A stretch of DNA of 64,000 nt from an uncultured Alphaproteobacteria bacterium (GTDB lineage Bacteria; Pseudomonadota; Alphaproteobacteria; Caulobacterales; Caulobacteraceae), in assembly GCA_937920085.1 (NCBI GenBank), contig CALETE010000011.1, forward strand, positions 62,001-126,000, written 5' to 3'. This document shows, piece after piece, positions 51,240 to 60,668 of the stretch. The position numbers and the translations under genes are program-made. Below the pieces are notes generated by a model. It was not told the origin of the DNA and did not search any database. It worked only from the letters and a program-made list of their open reading frames with translations. The stretch's first letter is position 1. The number at the start of each line of letters is the position of its first letter.

Positions 51240-52097
51240 ATGACGACGCTGATCCCCGGACTATCCGCCCTCACTGACCACTATGATGTGGTCCTGTCCG
51301 ATGTGTGGGGGGTCATACATAATGGTAGAGAGAGCTTCCCAGAGCCCTGCAGCGCATTAGCCCGTTGGGGGGCAGAGGTCGGCCCCATGGTCTTGATCTC
51401 CAACGCCCCGCGCCCAGCAACAGCGGTGACGTCCCAACTGGATGAACTGGGGGTCCCGCGCGCCACCTGGCAGGCTTTCGTCACCTCCGGGGATGCCACG
51501 CGGACCCTCCTCGCGCCTCGTGCACCGGGCCCGGCCTGGGCGATTGGTCCCGAGCGGGCCCAGACCCTTTATGAGGGCCTGAACTTAGAATTTGGCGACT
51601 TAGAAACCTCTGCCTTCATTGCCCTCACCGGCCCCTATGACGATGAGGTGGAAACGCCGGAAGATTACCGCGCGCGCTTTGAGATTGCGGTATCGCGGGG
51701 CATGCCAATGATTTGCGCCAACCCCGACATTGTCGTCCAGCGGGGCGATAGGCTGATTTATTGCGGCGGCGCTCTTGCCCAGCTCTATGAGCAAATGGGT
51801 GGCGAGGTCTTCATGGCTGGCAAACCCCACGCCCCTATCTATGACCTCTGCCTTGTGGAGGCAGAACGGCTGTTGGGCCGTCCCGTGGATCGCTCTCGGG
51901 TCCTCTGCATTGGCGATGGCTTGCCTACAGATATCAAGGGCGCCAATGACCAGGGCTTGGATGTTCTATTCATTGCAAGCGGCATTCATGGGGCCGAAGC
52001 CCTGGGCCCGGATGGCCTGAACTTGGACGCCGTCAATCAGCTGTTGAACCAAGCCGGTGCCCGGGCCAACTACGCGATGGCGGACTTGTCCTGGTAG
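51240..52097 (+). CDS. HAD-IIA-type hydrolase (NagD/TIGR01459-like)
   Basis: 285-aa HAD-superfamily IIA protein. Motif I reads DVWGV (Asp21), with Trp in place of the second Asp, as is usual for the TIGR01459 branch; motif II is ISNAPR near 53-58; motif III Lys is in GKPHAPIYD near 197; motif IV is CIGDGLPTDI near 222-231. A longer frame reaches back into tipF, but ATG 51240 fits the domain. Substrate unknown; probably a sugar or nucleotide phosphate. Co-directional with tipF. Confidence 0.82.
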   Translation: MTTLIPGLSALTDHYDVVLSDVWGVIHNGRESFPEPCSALARWGAEVGPMVLISNAPRPATAVTSQLDELGVPRATWQAFVTSGDATRTLLAPRAPGPAWAIGPERAQTLYEGLNLEFGDLETSAFIALTGPYDDEVETPEDYRARFEIAVSRGMPMICANPDIVVQRGDRLIYCGGALAQLYEQMGGEVFMAGKPHAPIYDLCLVEAERLLGRPVDRSRVLCIGDGLPTDIKGANDQGLDVLFIASGIHGAEALGPDGLNLDAVNQLLNQAGARANYAMADLSW

Positions 52098-52159
52098 TTT
52101 GAGGGCTTGGTGGCGCAAGGTGCCATCAGGCGGTATGAAGCGACATTACGGTGGGGGTG

Positions 52160-52597
52160 ATGGTGCAGGGATTGTTTTTCGAGGATCTGAGTCTGGGGCA
52201 GAGCGCCCAAATGGCGAAGATCGTCACGGCCGCTGATATCGAAGCCTTTGCTGCGGTTTCAGGGGACATCAATCCAGTACACCTGGACGAGGCCTATGCC
52301 CGAACCACGCCCTTCCAGGGCCGCATTGCCCACGGCATGCTGTCAGGTGCCTATATCTCAGCGGTGATTGGCACCAAGCTGCCAGGGCCAGGGGCGATCT
52401 ATCTGTCGCAGAGCTTAAAGTTCCGGCGGCCCGTAAAGATCGGCGACGCCGTGGTCGCCACCGTCACCGTCTCGGCCCTCGACGAACGTCGTGGTCATGT
52501 GACCTTCGTCACCGTTTGCCAGGTGGATGGCAAGACTGTGGTGGAAGGCGAAGCTGTCATCATGACGCCCCGCCGCACCCCTGCGGAGGGCCGCTGA
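52160..52597 (+). CDS. MaoC-like (R)-specific enoyl-CoA hydratase
   Basis: Hot-dog-fold hydratase, 145 aa. The hydratase-2 motif SGDINPVHLDEAYA holds catalytic Asp36 and His41, followed by F..RIAHGMLSGAYIS. PhaJ-type enzymes make (R)-3-hydroxyacyl-CoA from enoyl-CoA for polyhydroxyalkanoate synthesis. GTG 52151 would add three residues; ATG 52160 is chosen. ribF starts 4 nt downstream. Presence next to etf/hbdA genes fits a fatty-acid or storage-polymer theme. Confidence 0.87.
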   Translation: MVQGLFFEDLSLGQSAQMAKIVTAADIEAFAAVSGDINPVHLDEAYARTTPFQGRIAHGMLSGAYISAVIGTKLPGPGAIYLSQSLKFRRPVKIGDAVVATVTVSALDERRGHVTFVTVCQVDGKTVVEGEAVIMTPRRTPAEGR

Positions 52598-52601
52598 TCC
52601 C

Positions 52602-53531
52602 ATGCGGATTGTGCGAAGCTGGAAGGGACTTTCTGAGGCGGACCAAGGAGCCTCGGTCGCCCTAGGTAATTTCGATGGCGTCCACCGGGGCCACCAAAGC
52701 GTCATCGCCTTGGCAAAGGCCGCCGCGCAGGCCACAGGTGCGCCCTTAGGCGTCATCAGCTTCAATCCCCACCCGCGCAGGATCTTCCAGCCGGACGCCC
52801 CAGCCTTTCGGTTGATGAACCTTGATCAGCAGGCTGAAGCCCTGGCCGAATTGGGCGTCGATATCTTCTACATCCTGCCCTTCGACCAGGAGATGGAGCA
52901 CCTGAGCGATCGCCAATTTGCCCACGCCGTCCTGCATGAAGGCCTTGGCGTACGTCATGTCAGCGTCGGCTTCGACATCTCCTTTGGCAAGGGGCGGACC
53001 GGCAGCCCCCAGTCCATGGCGGCCTATGGGGCTGAGATGGGCTTTGGCGTCTCAATCGCTGAGCCGGCGGGGCCCGTGGGATCAAAATACTCCTCGACGT
53101 CTATCCGCACCGCTTTGCGCGACGGCCGGCCAGAGGACGCCGCCGATATTCTGGGCCGTCCCTTCTCCATCCGTGGCTCCGTCGAGCGCGGCCGCCAGCT
53201 GGGCCGCACCATTGGCTTTCCCACCGCCAATGTGGCCCTCGCCGACTATGTCAGCCCAAGGTTTGGCGTCTACGCCACCCGGACCCGCCTGTCCGATGGC
53301 CGCGAGATCCCAGGCGTCGCCAATATCGGCGTCAACCCGACCATTGAGGGCGAAATCGCCCCGCGCCTTGAGGTCTGGCTCTTCGACTTCAACGAAGACA
53401 TCTATGATCAGGTGATCGAGACCGACCTGGTGGCCTTCCTGCGGGACGAAGCCAAGTTCGACGGCCTGGAAACCATGACCGCCCAGATCCATAGGGATGC
53501 TGATGAGGCGCGACGGATATTGAGGGAATGA
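52602..53531 (+). CDS. ribF: Bifunctional riboflavin kinase/FAD synthetase
   Basis: Makes FMN and then FAD. The N-terminal adenylyltransferase domain has GNFDGVHRGHQ near 22-32; the C-terminal kinase domain has GRTIGFPTANV near 203-213 and later GVANIGVNPTI near 226-243. 309 aa is standard. Four bases after the MaoC gene, with GGAGG about 12 nt upstream. The usual bacterial order ribF-ileS-lspA is preserved here. Confidence 0.95.
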   Translation: MRIVRSWKGLSEADQGASVALGNFDGVHRGHQSVIALAKAAAQATGAPLGVISFNPHPRRIFQPDAPAFRLMNLDQQAEALAELGVDIFYILPFDQEMEHLSDRQFAHAVLHEGLGVRHVSVGFDISFGKGRTGSPQSMAAYGAEMGFGVSIAEPAGPVGSKYSSTSIRTALRDGRPEDAADILGRPFSIRGSVERGRQLGRTIGFPTANVALADYVSPRFGVYATRTRLSDGREIPGVANIGVNPTIEGEIAPRLEVWLFDFNEDIYDQVIETDLVAFLRDEAKFDGLETMTAQIHRDADEARRILRE

Positions 53532-53722
53532 TCAGCGGATACCACAGTCACGGACATCACCTGTAAAGGCTTCTGTTCCCGCTTCGCCTCTGCTACAGCC
53601 CCTGAATGATTTTGGTTCGGATAGATCAGCGAATTCGCCGCCCGGTGTGACGCCGTCGGACCTTGTTCCAGCGCACGCCGGGTTGCCCGCACCCCCTTCT
53701 CCGAGACCAGTTGGAAAGTCCC

Positions 53723-56650
53723 ATGGCCGACGACGCTGACAAGCCCTCACGCGATTACCGCGAAACCGTATTCCTTCCCGACACCCCTTTCCCCATGCGC
53801 GCAGGCTTGCCGCAGAAGGAGCCCGAGACCCTGGCGCGCTGGGAGGCGAGCGATCTCTACAATGCCATCCGTAAGGATCGGCAGGCCCAGGGCGCGCCCC
53901 TGTTCGTCCTGCATGACGGTCCGCCCTATGCCAATGGGGCCATCCATATTGGCCATGCCCTGCAAAAAACCCTGAAGGACTTCGTGGTCCGCTCGCGGTT
54001 CGCCCTGGGCTATGACGTGGACTATGTCCCCGGCTGGGACTGTCACGGCCTGCCCATTGAGTGGAAGATCGAGGAAGAACTGCGAGCCAAGGGCCGCCGT
54101 AAGGACGAGGTCTCAAAGGCCGAGTTTCGCACCCTCTGCCGGACCTATGCCGACAAATGGATCGGCGTGCAGATGGAAGGTTTTAAGCGCCTGGGGATCC
54201 TCGGTGACTGGGCCAATCGTTACGTGACCATGGACTATGGCAGCGAGGCGGCCATTGTCGCTGAGTTCCACAAGTTCATGATGACCGGTCAGCTCTATCG
54301 CGGGTCCAAGCCCGTAATGTGGAGCCCGGTAGAACGCACCGCCCTGGCTGATGCTGAGGTGGAATATCACGACCACAATAGCCCAACCGTCTGGGTGAAG
54401 TTCCCCGTGGTCGAGGGCCCCAATGAGGCCAGCGTGGTGATCTGGACCACCACGCCTTGGACCATCCCGGCCAACCGGGCGATCAGCTTTTCGGAAAAGA
54501 TCAGCTATGGCCTCTACGAAGTCTCGGCCATGGAGACCGGCCTGGAGTTCGAACCCTGGGCCAAGGCCGGTGATCGCCTGATCGTCGCCGATAAGCTGGC
54601 CGACGATGTGGCGAAATCCGCAAAGATCTCTGCCTGGGCTCGCCTCGACGCCGTCGATCCTGCGGGCATGGTCTGTGCACACCCCTTGGCATCCTTTGAT
54701 CCCTATTACGGCTTTAAGGTTCCGTTGCTCGAGGGCGACCATGTGACCGATGACGCCGGCACCGGCTTTGTCCACACCGCCCCCGGCCATGGCCAGGACG
54801 ACTATCTCATCTGGCTAAAGCGCCGGGCCGATCTGGAAGCCCTGGGCGTTGATCCTGCCATCCCCGACACCGTAGACCCCGATGGGGTCTATTACCCCCA
54901 TGTGGCCCTGTTTGCGGGGCTCAAGGTGCTGGAAACCGAGGGCAAGAAATCAGGCAAGTTCGGACCGGCCAATCCGGCGGTTATGGACAAGCTGATCGAG
55001 GCTGGGAACCTGCTCGCCCGGGGACGGACCGAACATTCCTATCCTCACTCCTGGCGGTCCAAGGCACCAGTCATCTTCCGCAATACGCCCCAGTGGTTCA
55101 TTCGCATGGACCAGCCCATCGACACCCCCATGCATGGGGGCAAGACCCTACGCGAGACGGCACTGGCTGCCATTGCCGCCACGGCCTTCTATCCCGAGGC
55201 CGGCCGCAATCGTATCCGCTCCATGGTCGATAGCCGCCCCGACTGGCTGATCAGCCGGCAAAGGGCCTGGGGGGCACCCCTCGCCATGTTCGTCGACAAG
55301 ACCACCGGCCAGCCCCTGCTGGACGCGGCCGTCAATGACCGGATCATCGACCTGATCGCCAAGGAAGGTGCCGACGCCTGGTTTGCCCGGCCGGTTTCTG
55401 ACTTCCTCGGGGACCACGACCCAGAGGCCTATGAAAAGATCGAGGACATTCTCGATGTCTGGTTCGACTCAGGCTCCACCCACGCCTTCACTCTGGAAAA
55501 CCGCGCCAATAGCCATTGGCCCGCTGACCTTTATCTGGAAGGCTCCGACCAGCACCGAGGCTGGTTCCAGTCGAGCCTGCTGGAAAGCTCAGGCACCCGG
55601 GGCCGGGCCCCCTATAATGCTGTCCTGACCCATGGTTTCACCATGGATGAGAACGGCGAGAAAATGTCCAAGTCCAAGGGCAATGTCCTAGACCCCGCCA
55701 CCGTCATCAAGGAAAGCGGTGCCGAAATCATCCGTCTCTGGGTGGCCATGGTCGATTATTCCGATGACCAGCGGATCGGCAAGACCATCCTCAACACCAC
55801 CACCGACGCCTATCGTAAGCTGCGCAATACCGTGCGCTATCTGTTGGGGGCCTTGGCTGGGTTTGACGCCTCAGAGCACGTCGCCCTTGAGGACATGCCG
55901 CCCCTGGAGCGGTTCATCCTGCACCGCCTGCATGAACTCGATAGCCAGGTCCGCACGGCCTATGACGCCTTCCTATTCCAGGATGTCATTCGCCCCCTGA
56001 CCGAATTCTGCCAGAACGAGCTGTCGTCTCTGTTCTTCGACATTCGCAGAGACGCCCTCTATTGCGATCAGCCAACCTCGCTGAAGCGGCGTGCAGCCCG
56101 GAGCGTGATGAACGCCGTCTTCGAGCGGCTGACCATTTGGCTCTCGCCCCTCATCCCCTTCACCATGGAAGAGGCCTGGCTGACGCGCTTCCCCGATGCC
56201 GGGTCAAACTGCCTGCGCACCTTCCCAGAGACCCCGGCGGCGTGGGCCAACCCCTCAGAGGCCGAACGGTGGGCAAAAATCCAGACCGTCACCTCTGTGG
56301 TCACTGGTGCCCTGGAAATCGAGCGCCGAGAAAAGCGCATGGGCGCGGCCTTGGAAGCCGCCCCCCGGGTCCACATCAGCCAGGAAGGCCTTCTGGCAGC
56401 CTTCGCTGGGCTTGACCCCGCAGAGGTCTTCCGGACCAGCCAGGCGACATTGGTTACCGGGGACGGGCCCCAGACCGCCTTCCGTTTGGCAGACTCCCCT
56501 GGCGTCGCCGTTGAGCCCCTGCGGGCCGAAGGCAGCAAGTGCGCACGGTCCTGGCGGATTCTTCCAGAGGTCGGACAAGACGCCCGCTATCCGGACCTAT
56601 CCTTGCGGGACGCCGAGGCCGTCGCGGCTTGGGATGCCACCCATGGCTAG
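53723..56650 (+). CDS. ileS: Isoleucyl-tRNA synthetase
   Basis: Class I aminoacyl-tRNA synthetase, 975 aa. HIGH at 75-78 (GAIHIGHAL), KMSKS beginning near 647, editing domain between with WTTTPWTIPANR. The C-terminal zinc-finger region reads KCARSW ... YPDLSLRDA: only one of the four Cys found in E. coli IleS is kept, so no zinc site can form there. A longer frame begins at 53663; ATG 53723 with GGAAAG 5 nt upstream is better. Overlaps lspA by 8 nt. Confidence 0.96.
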   Translation: MADDADKPSRDYRETVFLPDTPFPMRAGLPQKEPETLARWEASDLYNAIRKDRQAQGAPLFVLHDGPPYANGAIHIGHALQKTLKDFVVRSRFALGYDVDYVPGWDCHGLPIEWKIEEELRAKGRRKDEVSKAEFRTLCRTYADKWIGVQMEGFKRLGILGDWANRYVTMDYGSEAAIVAEFHKFMMTGQLYRGSKPVMWSPVERTALADAEVEYHDHNSPTVWVKFPVVEGPNEASVVIWTTTPWTIPANRAISFSEKISYGLYEVSAMETGLEFEPWAKAGDRLIVADKLADDVAKSAKISAWARLDAVDPAGMVCAHPLASFDPYYGFKVPLLEGDHVTDDAGTGFVHTAPGHGQDDYLIWLKRRADLEALGVDPAIPDTVDPDGVYYPHVALFAGLKVLETEGKKSGKFGPANPAVMDKLIEAGNLLARGRTEHSYPHSWRSKAPVIFRNTPQWFIRMDQPIDTPMHGGKTLRETALAAIAATAFYPEAGRNRIRSMVDSRPDWLISRQRAWGAPLAMFVDKTTGQPLLDAAVNDRIIDLIAKEGADAWFARPVSDFLGDHDPEAYEKIEDILDVWFDSGSTHAFTLENRANSHWPADLYLEGSDQHRGWFQSSLLESSGTRGRAPYNAVLTHGFTMDENGEKMSKSKGNVLDPATVIKESGAEIIRLWVAMVDYSDDQRIGKTILNTTTDAYRKLRNTVRYLLGALAGFDASEHVALEDMPPLERFILHRLHELDSQVRTAYDAFLFQDVIRPLTEFCQNELSSLFFDIRRDALYCDQPTSLKRRAARSVMNAVFERLTIWLSPLIPFTMEEAWLTRFPDAGSNCLRTFPETPAAWANPSEAERWAKIQTVTSVVTGALEIERREKRMGAALEAAPRVHISQEGLLAAFAGLDPAEVFRTSQATLVTGDGPQTAFRLADSPGVAVEPLRAEGSKCARSWRILPEVGQDARYPDLSLRDAEAVAAWDATHG

Positions 56651-57143
56651 ACCCGCAGTCTTCACAGGATTGGGCGGACTGGGCTTCATACTATCAGCCG
56701 CTATCATCGCCGCTGACCAAGCCACCAAGACCTTGTTCCTCAAGCTCGGCTTGCTGGAGGGTATGTCTCGCCCCCTCCTTGGGCCCTTCAAGCTGACCAT
56801 GGTCTGGAACCAAGGGATCAGCTTCAGCCTGCTGACGGCGCAGAGCGATCTGGCACGCTGGGCCCTGACCCTTTTTGCCGTCGGCGTAGCGGTCTTTTTG
56901 GGGACGCTCCTGCGCAAGGCAGAACGTGGTCTGCAGACTGTTGGCCTGGGACTGGTCATGGGGGGTGCACTCGGCAACGCCATTGACCGCATTCGATTCG
57001 GTGCCGTCGTAGATTTCTTTGACGCGACGGGTCTGATGTTCCCCTGGATCTTCAATCTTGCCGACAGCGCCATCAGCATCGGTGTGGTCTTTTTGCTCCT
57101 GGATTCACTGCTGCAGAAACCTGACGCTGCGGTCGCGGGCTGA
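56643..57143 (+). CDS. lspA: Prolipoprotein signal peptidase (signal peptidase II)
   Basis: Inner-membrane aspartyl protease cleaving lipoprotein signal peptides. 166 aa with four helices; catalytic Asp in GNAIDRIRFGAVVDF and in FNLADSAI, the two signature motifs; AADQATK near 24-30 is the first conserved block. ATG 56643 lies 8 nt inside ileS, giving translational coupling. The next gene downstream encodes a lipoprotein. Confidence 0.94.
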   Translation: MARPAVFTGLGGLGFILSAAIIAADQATKTLFLKLGLLEGMSRPLLGPFKLTMVWNQGISFSLLTAQSDLARWALTLFAVGVAVFLGTLLRKAERGLQTVGLGLVMGGALGNAIDRIRFGAVVDFFDATGLMFPWIFNLADSAISIGVVFLLLDSLLQKPDAAVAG

Positions 57144-57227
57144 CGTTATGTTCGAAAGCGTTGGCGGCGGCCATGGATTGCGCTATCCCATCAGCTTCCC
57201 GGCCGGGGGCGGTCAAATGGAGCTATT

Positions 57228-57791
57228 GTGTTCATGCGTCTGAACCAAGTGATCATCGCCACCGCCTTGATGGGCGCCGTCAGTCTGGCTGGGTGCGCAG
57301 GGGGAAAAGAAGCCCTCGGCATGGCCAAGGTTGTCCCTGACGAATTCCGCGTCGTCTCAAAGGCACCCCTCGTCGTGCCGCCAGATTATGCCCTGCGCCC
57401 ACCCGCGCCCGGCGAACCACGCCCGCAGGAACTGCAGCCAGAAAGTGCCGCGCGCACCGCCCTATTGGGTCGTCGCCAGTCGGAGGACCGTTCCGGGGGC
57501 GAAGCACTGCTGGTGACCAAGGCTGGTGCCGACAAAGCCGATCCTCTGATCCGTTTCGTGGTTGATGACGAAAACGGCGATATTGCCCATAAGGACAAGT
57601 CCTTCGCAGACAAGGTTATGTTCTGGAAAAAGAGCGATGTGGCACCGGTCATTTCCGCCTCCAACGGTGACAATGTGCCTGCGCCGCTGGACCCCGCTAC
57701 GGAAGCGGCCAAGATCAAGGCTTTGATCGGCGAGAAACCCGTGATCATCGCTCGAGAAAAGTCGACACGGTTCAAGCTTCCCGGGCTCTAA
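57228..57791 (+). CDS. DUF3035-family lipoprotein
   Basis: 187-aa lipoprotein: signal with lipobox LAGC, then the DUF3035 core VPDEFRVVSKAPLVVPPDYALRPPAPGEPRPQ-type Pro-rich segment near 36-68 (quoted in part). DUF3035 proteins are conserved in alphaproteobacteria, usually just after ileS-lspA, with no known function. GGAG lies 5 nt before GTG 57228 and 11 nt before ATG 57234, so GTG is slightly favoured. The C-terminal part is likely flexible. Ends 8 nt from the convergent TraB/GumN gene. Confidence 0.83.
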   Translation: MFMRLNQVIIATALMGAVSLAGCAGGKEALGMAKVVPDEFRVVSKAPLVVPPDYALRPPAPGEPRPQELQPESAARTALLGRRQSEDRSGGEALLVTKAGADKADPLIRFVVDDENGDIAHKDKSFADKVMFWKKSDVAPVISASNGDNVPAPLDPATEAAKIKALIGEKPVIIAREKSTRFKLPGL

Positions 57792-57799
57792 AGTCAAGG

Positions 57800-58753
57800 C
57801 TAGTCCTCGCCTGGGGTCTTCACCACAAAACCGGCCGCTCTTAAGCGGTCGAGCACGCCCCCTTGGGACAGCAGTGGGCGTAATTGAACCACCGCTATGG
57901 CATGACCAGGGGCCTTCAGAGCGGAGGTAATGTCGGCGACCATGTCGGCCTTAACTCGGGCGTCGAAGGCGAGGGCACCCGGTGTCGCCGCCAGACATCG
58001 CTCATAGGTTCGCTCTGCAGCCAAGGCGTTGAGCACGTCCCCCCTTGCCCAGGCCTGTGACGCGGCAAGTACAGCGCCGGGGCCATTTTCGACGTCTTGC
58101 ATGGCTTCATCTAGACAGGTCTGGCCAGCAGCGAAAGGCGTGTGGGTGATGGATGACAGGAGGGGCCCTAGATCATAGGACCTCTGCACAACCCGCACAT
58201 GGCTACGTTTTGCCAAATAGGTAATCAGCTTGGTCGGGTCGGTGGTCGTTAGGCTATTGCGATCCCTATCGTCATTGATCAGGGTGAGCCCCGCCGCGAG
58301 GGGATGACGGATCTTATAGTGGTCGGCAGGCTGGCCCAGGCGAGATCGCGCTGCGATAAAGCGCAGCCTGGCAGCCCCCTCCAGACTGTCTTCGAAGGGC
58401 TTTGAAGACTTAAGACGCAGGTAGCTAAACGCCGCGCCAGGCGCACCTGCCAGATGCACCTTCAGGCCATTGAACGGCAAGATGACCTGGGACGCCCCCT
58501 GAAGTCGCTTGTCGAAAATAACGGTATCCCAGGCCTGATGTTTGGGGGCGATGGAGGGTGTCCCCAGGATATAGACCGTCGTGTCGTCATCCATGACCCG
58601 CCACCAGGCTGGGCCCGGCAATCGCCCCGTGACCACAAGCTCGTCGACCAGTGTGGCGTCGGGGTCGATGGGCTGCAGGTTCACCTGAGCTAGGGCGGCG
58701 GACGCCAGGCTCAAGGCCATTGCTGCACCGGTCATAAGAACTGTCCAGGTCAT
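57800..58753 (-). CDS. TraB/GumN-family protein, exported
   Basis: 317-aa protein with an N-terminal signal peptide (MTGAAMALSLASAALAQ) and the TraB/GumN opening WWRVMDDDTTVYILGTPSIAPK near 50-71 (quoted in parts WWRVMDDD and YILGTPS). TraB/GumN domains are erythromycin-esterase-like metal-dependent hydrolases, and bacterial members are poorly characterised. GTPSI where relatives have GTxH suggests a missing metal ligand, so activity is uncertain. Divergent from mutL with 76 nt between. Confidence 0.75.
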   Translation of the reverse strand: MTWTVLMTGAAMALSLASAALAQVNLQPIDPDATLVDELVVTGRLPGPAWWRVMDDDTTVYILGTPSIAPKHQAWDTVIFDKRLQGASQVILPFNGLKVHLAGAPGAAFSYLRLKSSKPFEDSLEGAARLRFIAARSRLGQPADHYKIRHPLAAGLTLINDDRDRNSLTTTDPTKLITYLAKRSHVRVVQRSYDLGPLLSSITHTPFAAGQTCLDEAMQDVENGPGAVLAASQAWARGDVLNALAAERTYERCLAATPGALAFDARVKADMVADITSALKAPGHAIAVVQLRPLLSQGGVLDRLRAAGFVVKTPGED

Positions 58754-58829
58754 GGGCCAGGGGATCCTCTCGATGCCGCGCGTCGCCGGGTTGGAATCGT
58801 CCTATAGTGCCTGGAAAGTCGGACACACC

Positions 58830-60668
58830 ATGCCCATTCGTCGCCTCCCCGCAGAAACCGTCAACCGCATCGCAGCGGGCGAAGTGGTGGAACGCCCTGC
58901 CAGCGCGGTCAAGGAACTGGTGGAGAATGCCCTGGATGCCGAAGCGCGTCAGGTAGAGGTTCAGGCTGACGGCGGCGGACTTTCCCGTATCCTGGTGGCC
59001 GACGATGGTGCGGGATTGGGGCCAGAGGACTTGCCGCTGGCGATCGAGCGTCACGCCACCTCCAAGCTTGGCCCAGATGCGGCCGGCGATTACGATCTGC
59101 TCAACATCTTCACCCTGGGCTTTCGCGGAGAAGCCCTGCCCTCCATCGGGTCTGTTGCCCGGCTCAGCATAGCCTCCCGAGCTCGGGGAGTAGCAGATGC
59201 CTATGCGATTCAGGTCGACGGCGGCGCTGTATCAGGGGTGACACCCGCAGCCTTTCCAGGACCTCATGGCGCACGGGTCGAGGTCCGAGACCTGTTCTAT
59301 GCGACCCCCGCACGCCTGAAGTTCATGAAGTCGGAGCGGACGGAATCCCAGGCCATTGTCGAAGAGATCAAACGCCAAGCCATGGCCCATGAGGACGTGG
59401 CCTTCAGCCTCGACATTGATGGGCGCCGCATCCTACGCCTGCCTGCCGAGGTCAAGGGCCCTGACGGTCGGCTGGCCCGCCTATCGGCGATCATGGGTCG
59501 TGAGTTCTCAGACAACGCCCTGGCCATAGACTATGTCCGCGATGGAATCGCCCTGACAGGCTTTGCGGGCCTGCCCACCCTGAATCGGGGCAATGCCGCC
59601 CACCAGTACCTGTTCGTCAATGGCAGGCCTGTGCGCGACCGTCTGCTCCAGGGTGCTCTGCGTGGGGCCTATGCTGACTTCTTGGCCCGGGATCGCCATC
59701 CCTTGGTTGCCCTCTACATCGATCTCGATGCCAATCAGGTGGACGTCAATGTGCACCCGGCCAAGGCGGAGGTGCGGTTCCGCGATCCCGCCTTGGTTAG
59801 AGGCCTGATTGTCGGGGGCTTGCGCCATACCCTTGCAGGGGCGGGCCATAGGGCCTCGACCTCTGTCGCCGATGACGTCCTCTCCCATGCGAGGCCAGGT
59901 TATGGCTTTGCGCCCCAAGGCCCCTCGCCGCAGGGTTTTTCCACCTACGCCATGGGTGGCTGGCAGCCTGTTACGCCCCAGGGCCGAGCCCCCGACCTTC
60001 CAGGTCTAAGCGACGTATCTGGCCGGACAGAACCTATCCCCAGTGGCTTTGCCGAAGCCGGCACCCCGACCCCATTCGATCCCATCGACTTCCCACTGGG
60101 TGCGGCCCGCGCCCAGGTCCATGAGACCTATATCGTCGCCCAGACACGGGATGGCATGATCCTGGTTGATCAACATGCGGCCCATGAGCGACTGGTCTAT
60201 GAGCGTATGAAGTCGGAAATGGAGCGGGGCGGGGTCGCTCGCCAAGTGCTGCTTCTGCCCGAGGTGGTCGAGCTAGACCCGGCTGACGCCGAGCGGGTGG
60301 CTGACCGCGCCGAGGAACTGGCGGCCCTAGGTCTGATCGTCGAACCCTTCGGCCCAGGTGCCCTCCTGGTCCGCGAAACCCCCGCCCTGCTGGGCGACAC
60401 CGATGTCCGAGGTCTGATCCGCGACATTGCCGACGACCTGGCCGAGAATGGCCAAGCCCTCGCCCTCAAAGAGCGTCTGCAGGAGGTCTGCTCCACCATG
60501 GCCTGTCACGGTTCGGTAAGGGCCGGGCGCAGGCTGACGGCCACGGAAATGAACGCCCTGCTGCGGGAGATGGAGGCCACCCCGCACTCCGGGCAATGCA
60601 ACCATGGCCGCCCGACCTATGTGGAGCTCAAGCTCGCCGACATTGAGCGCCTATTTGGCCGTCGCTAG
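58830..60668 (+). CDS. mutL: DNA mismatch repair protein MutL
   Basis: GHKL ATPase of mismatch repair, 612 aa. ATP-site motifs: ELVENALDA near 29-37, DDGAG near 57-61, GFRGEALPSIGSV near 94-106. The C-terminal endonuclease motif DQHA-x2-E-x4-E begins at Asp447, with CNHGRP near the end, so this is a nicking-type MutL (unlike E. coli). Start ATG 58830 (MPIRRLPAETVNRIAAGEVVE). A long frame extends to 58752 over the divergent gene and is not used. Its stop shares CTAG with the TipAS gene. Confidence 0.95.
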   Translation: MPIRRLPAETVNRIAAGEVVERPASAVKELVENALDAEARQVEVQADGGGLSRILVADDGAGLGPEDLPLAIERHATSKLGPDAAGDYDLLNIFTLGFRGEALPSIGSVARLSIASRARGVADAYAIQVDGGAVSGVTPAAFPGPHGARVEVRDLFYATPARLKFMKSERTESQAIVEEIKRQAMAHEDVAFSLDIDGRRILRLPAEVKGPDGRLARLSAIMGREFSDNALAIDYVRDGIALTGFAGLPTLNRGNAAHQYLFVNGRPVRDRLLQGALRGAYADFLARDRHPLVALYIDLDANQVDVNVHPAKAEVRFRDPALVRGLIVGGLRHTLAGAGHRASTSVADDVLSHARPGYGFAPQGPSPQGFSTYAMGGWQPVTPQGRAPDLPGLSDVSGRTEPIPSGFAEAGTPTPFDPIDFPLGAARAQVHETYIVAQTRDGMILVDQHAAHERLVYERMKSEMERGGVARQVLLLPEVVELDPADAERVADRAEELAALGLIVEPFGPGALLVRETPALLGDTDVRGLIRDIADDLAENGQALALKERLQEVCSTMACHGSVRAGRRLTATEMNALLREMEATPHSGQCNHGRPTYVELKLADIERLFGRR

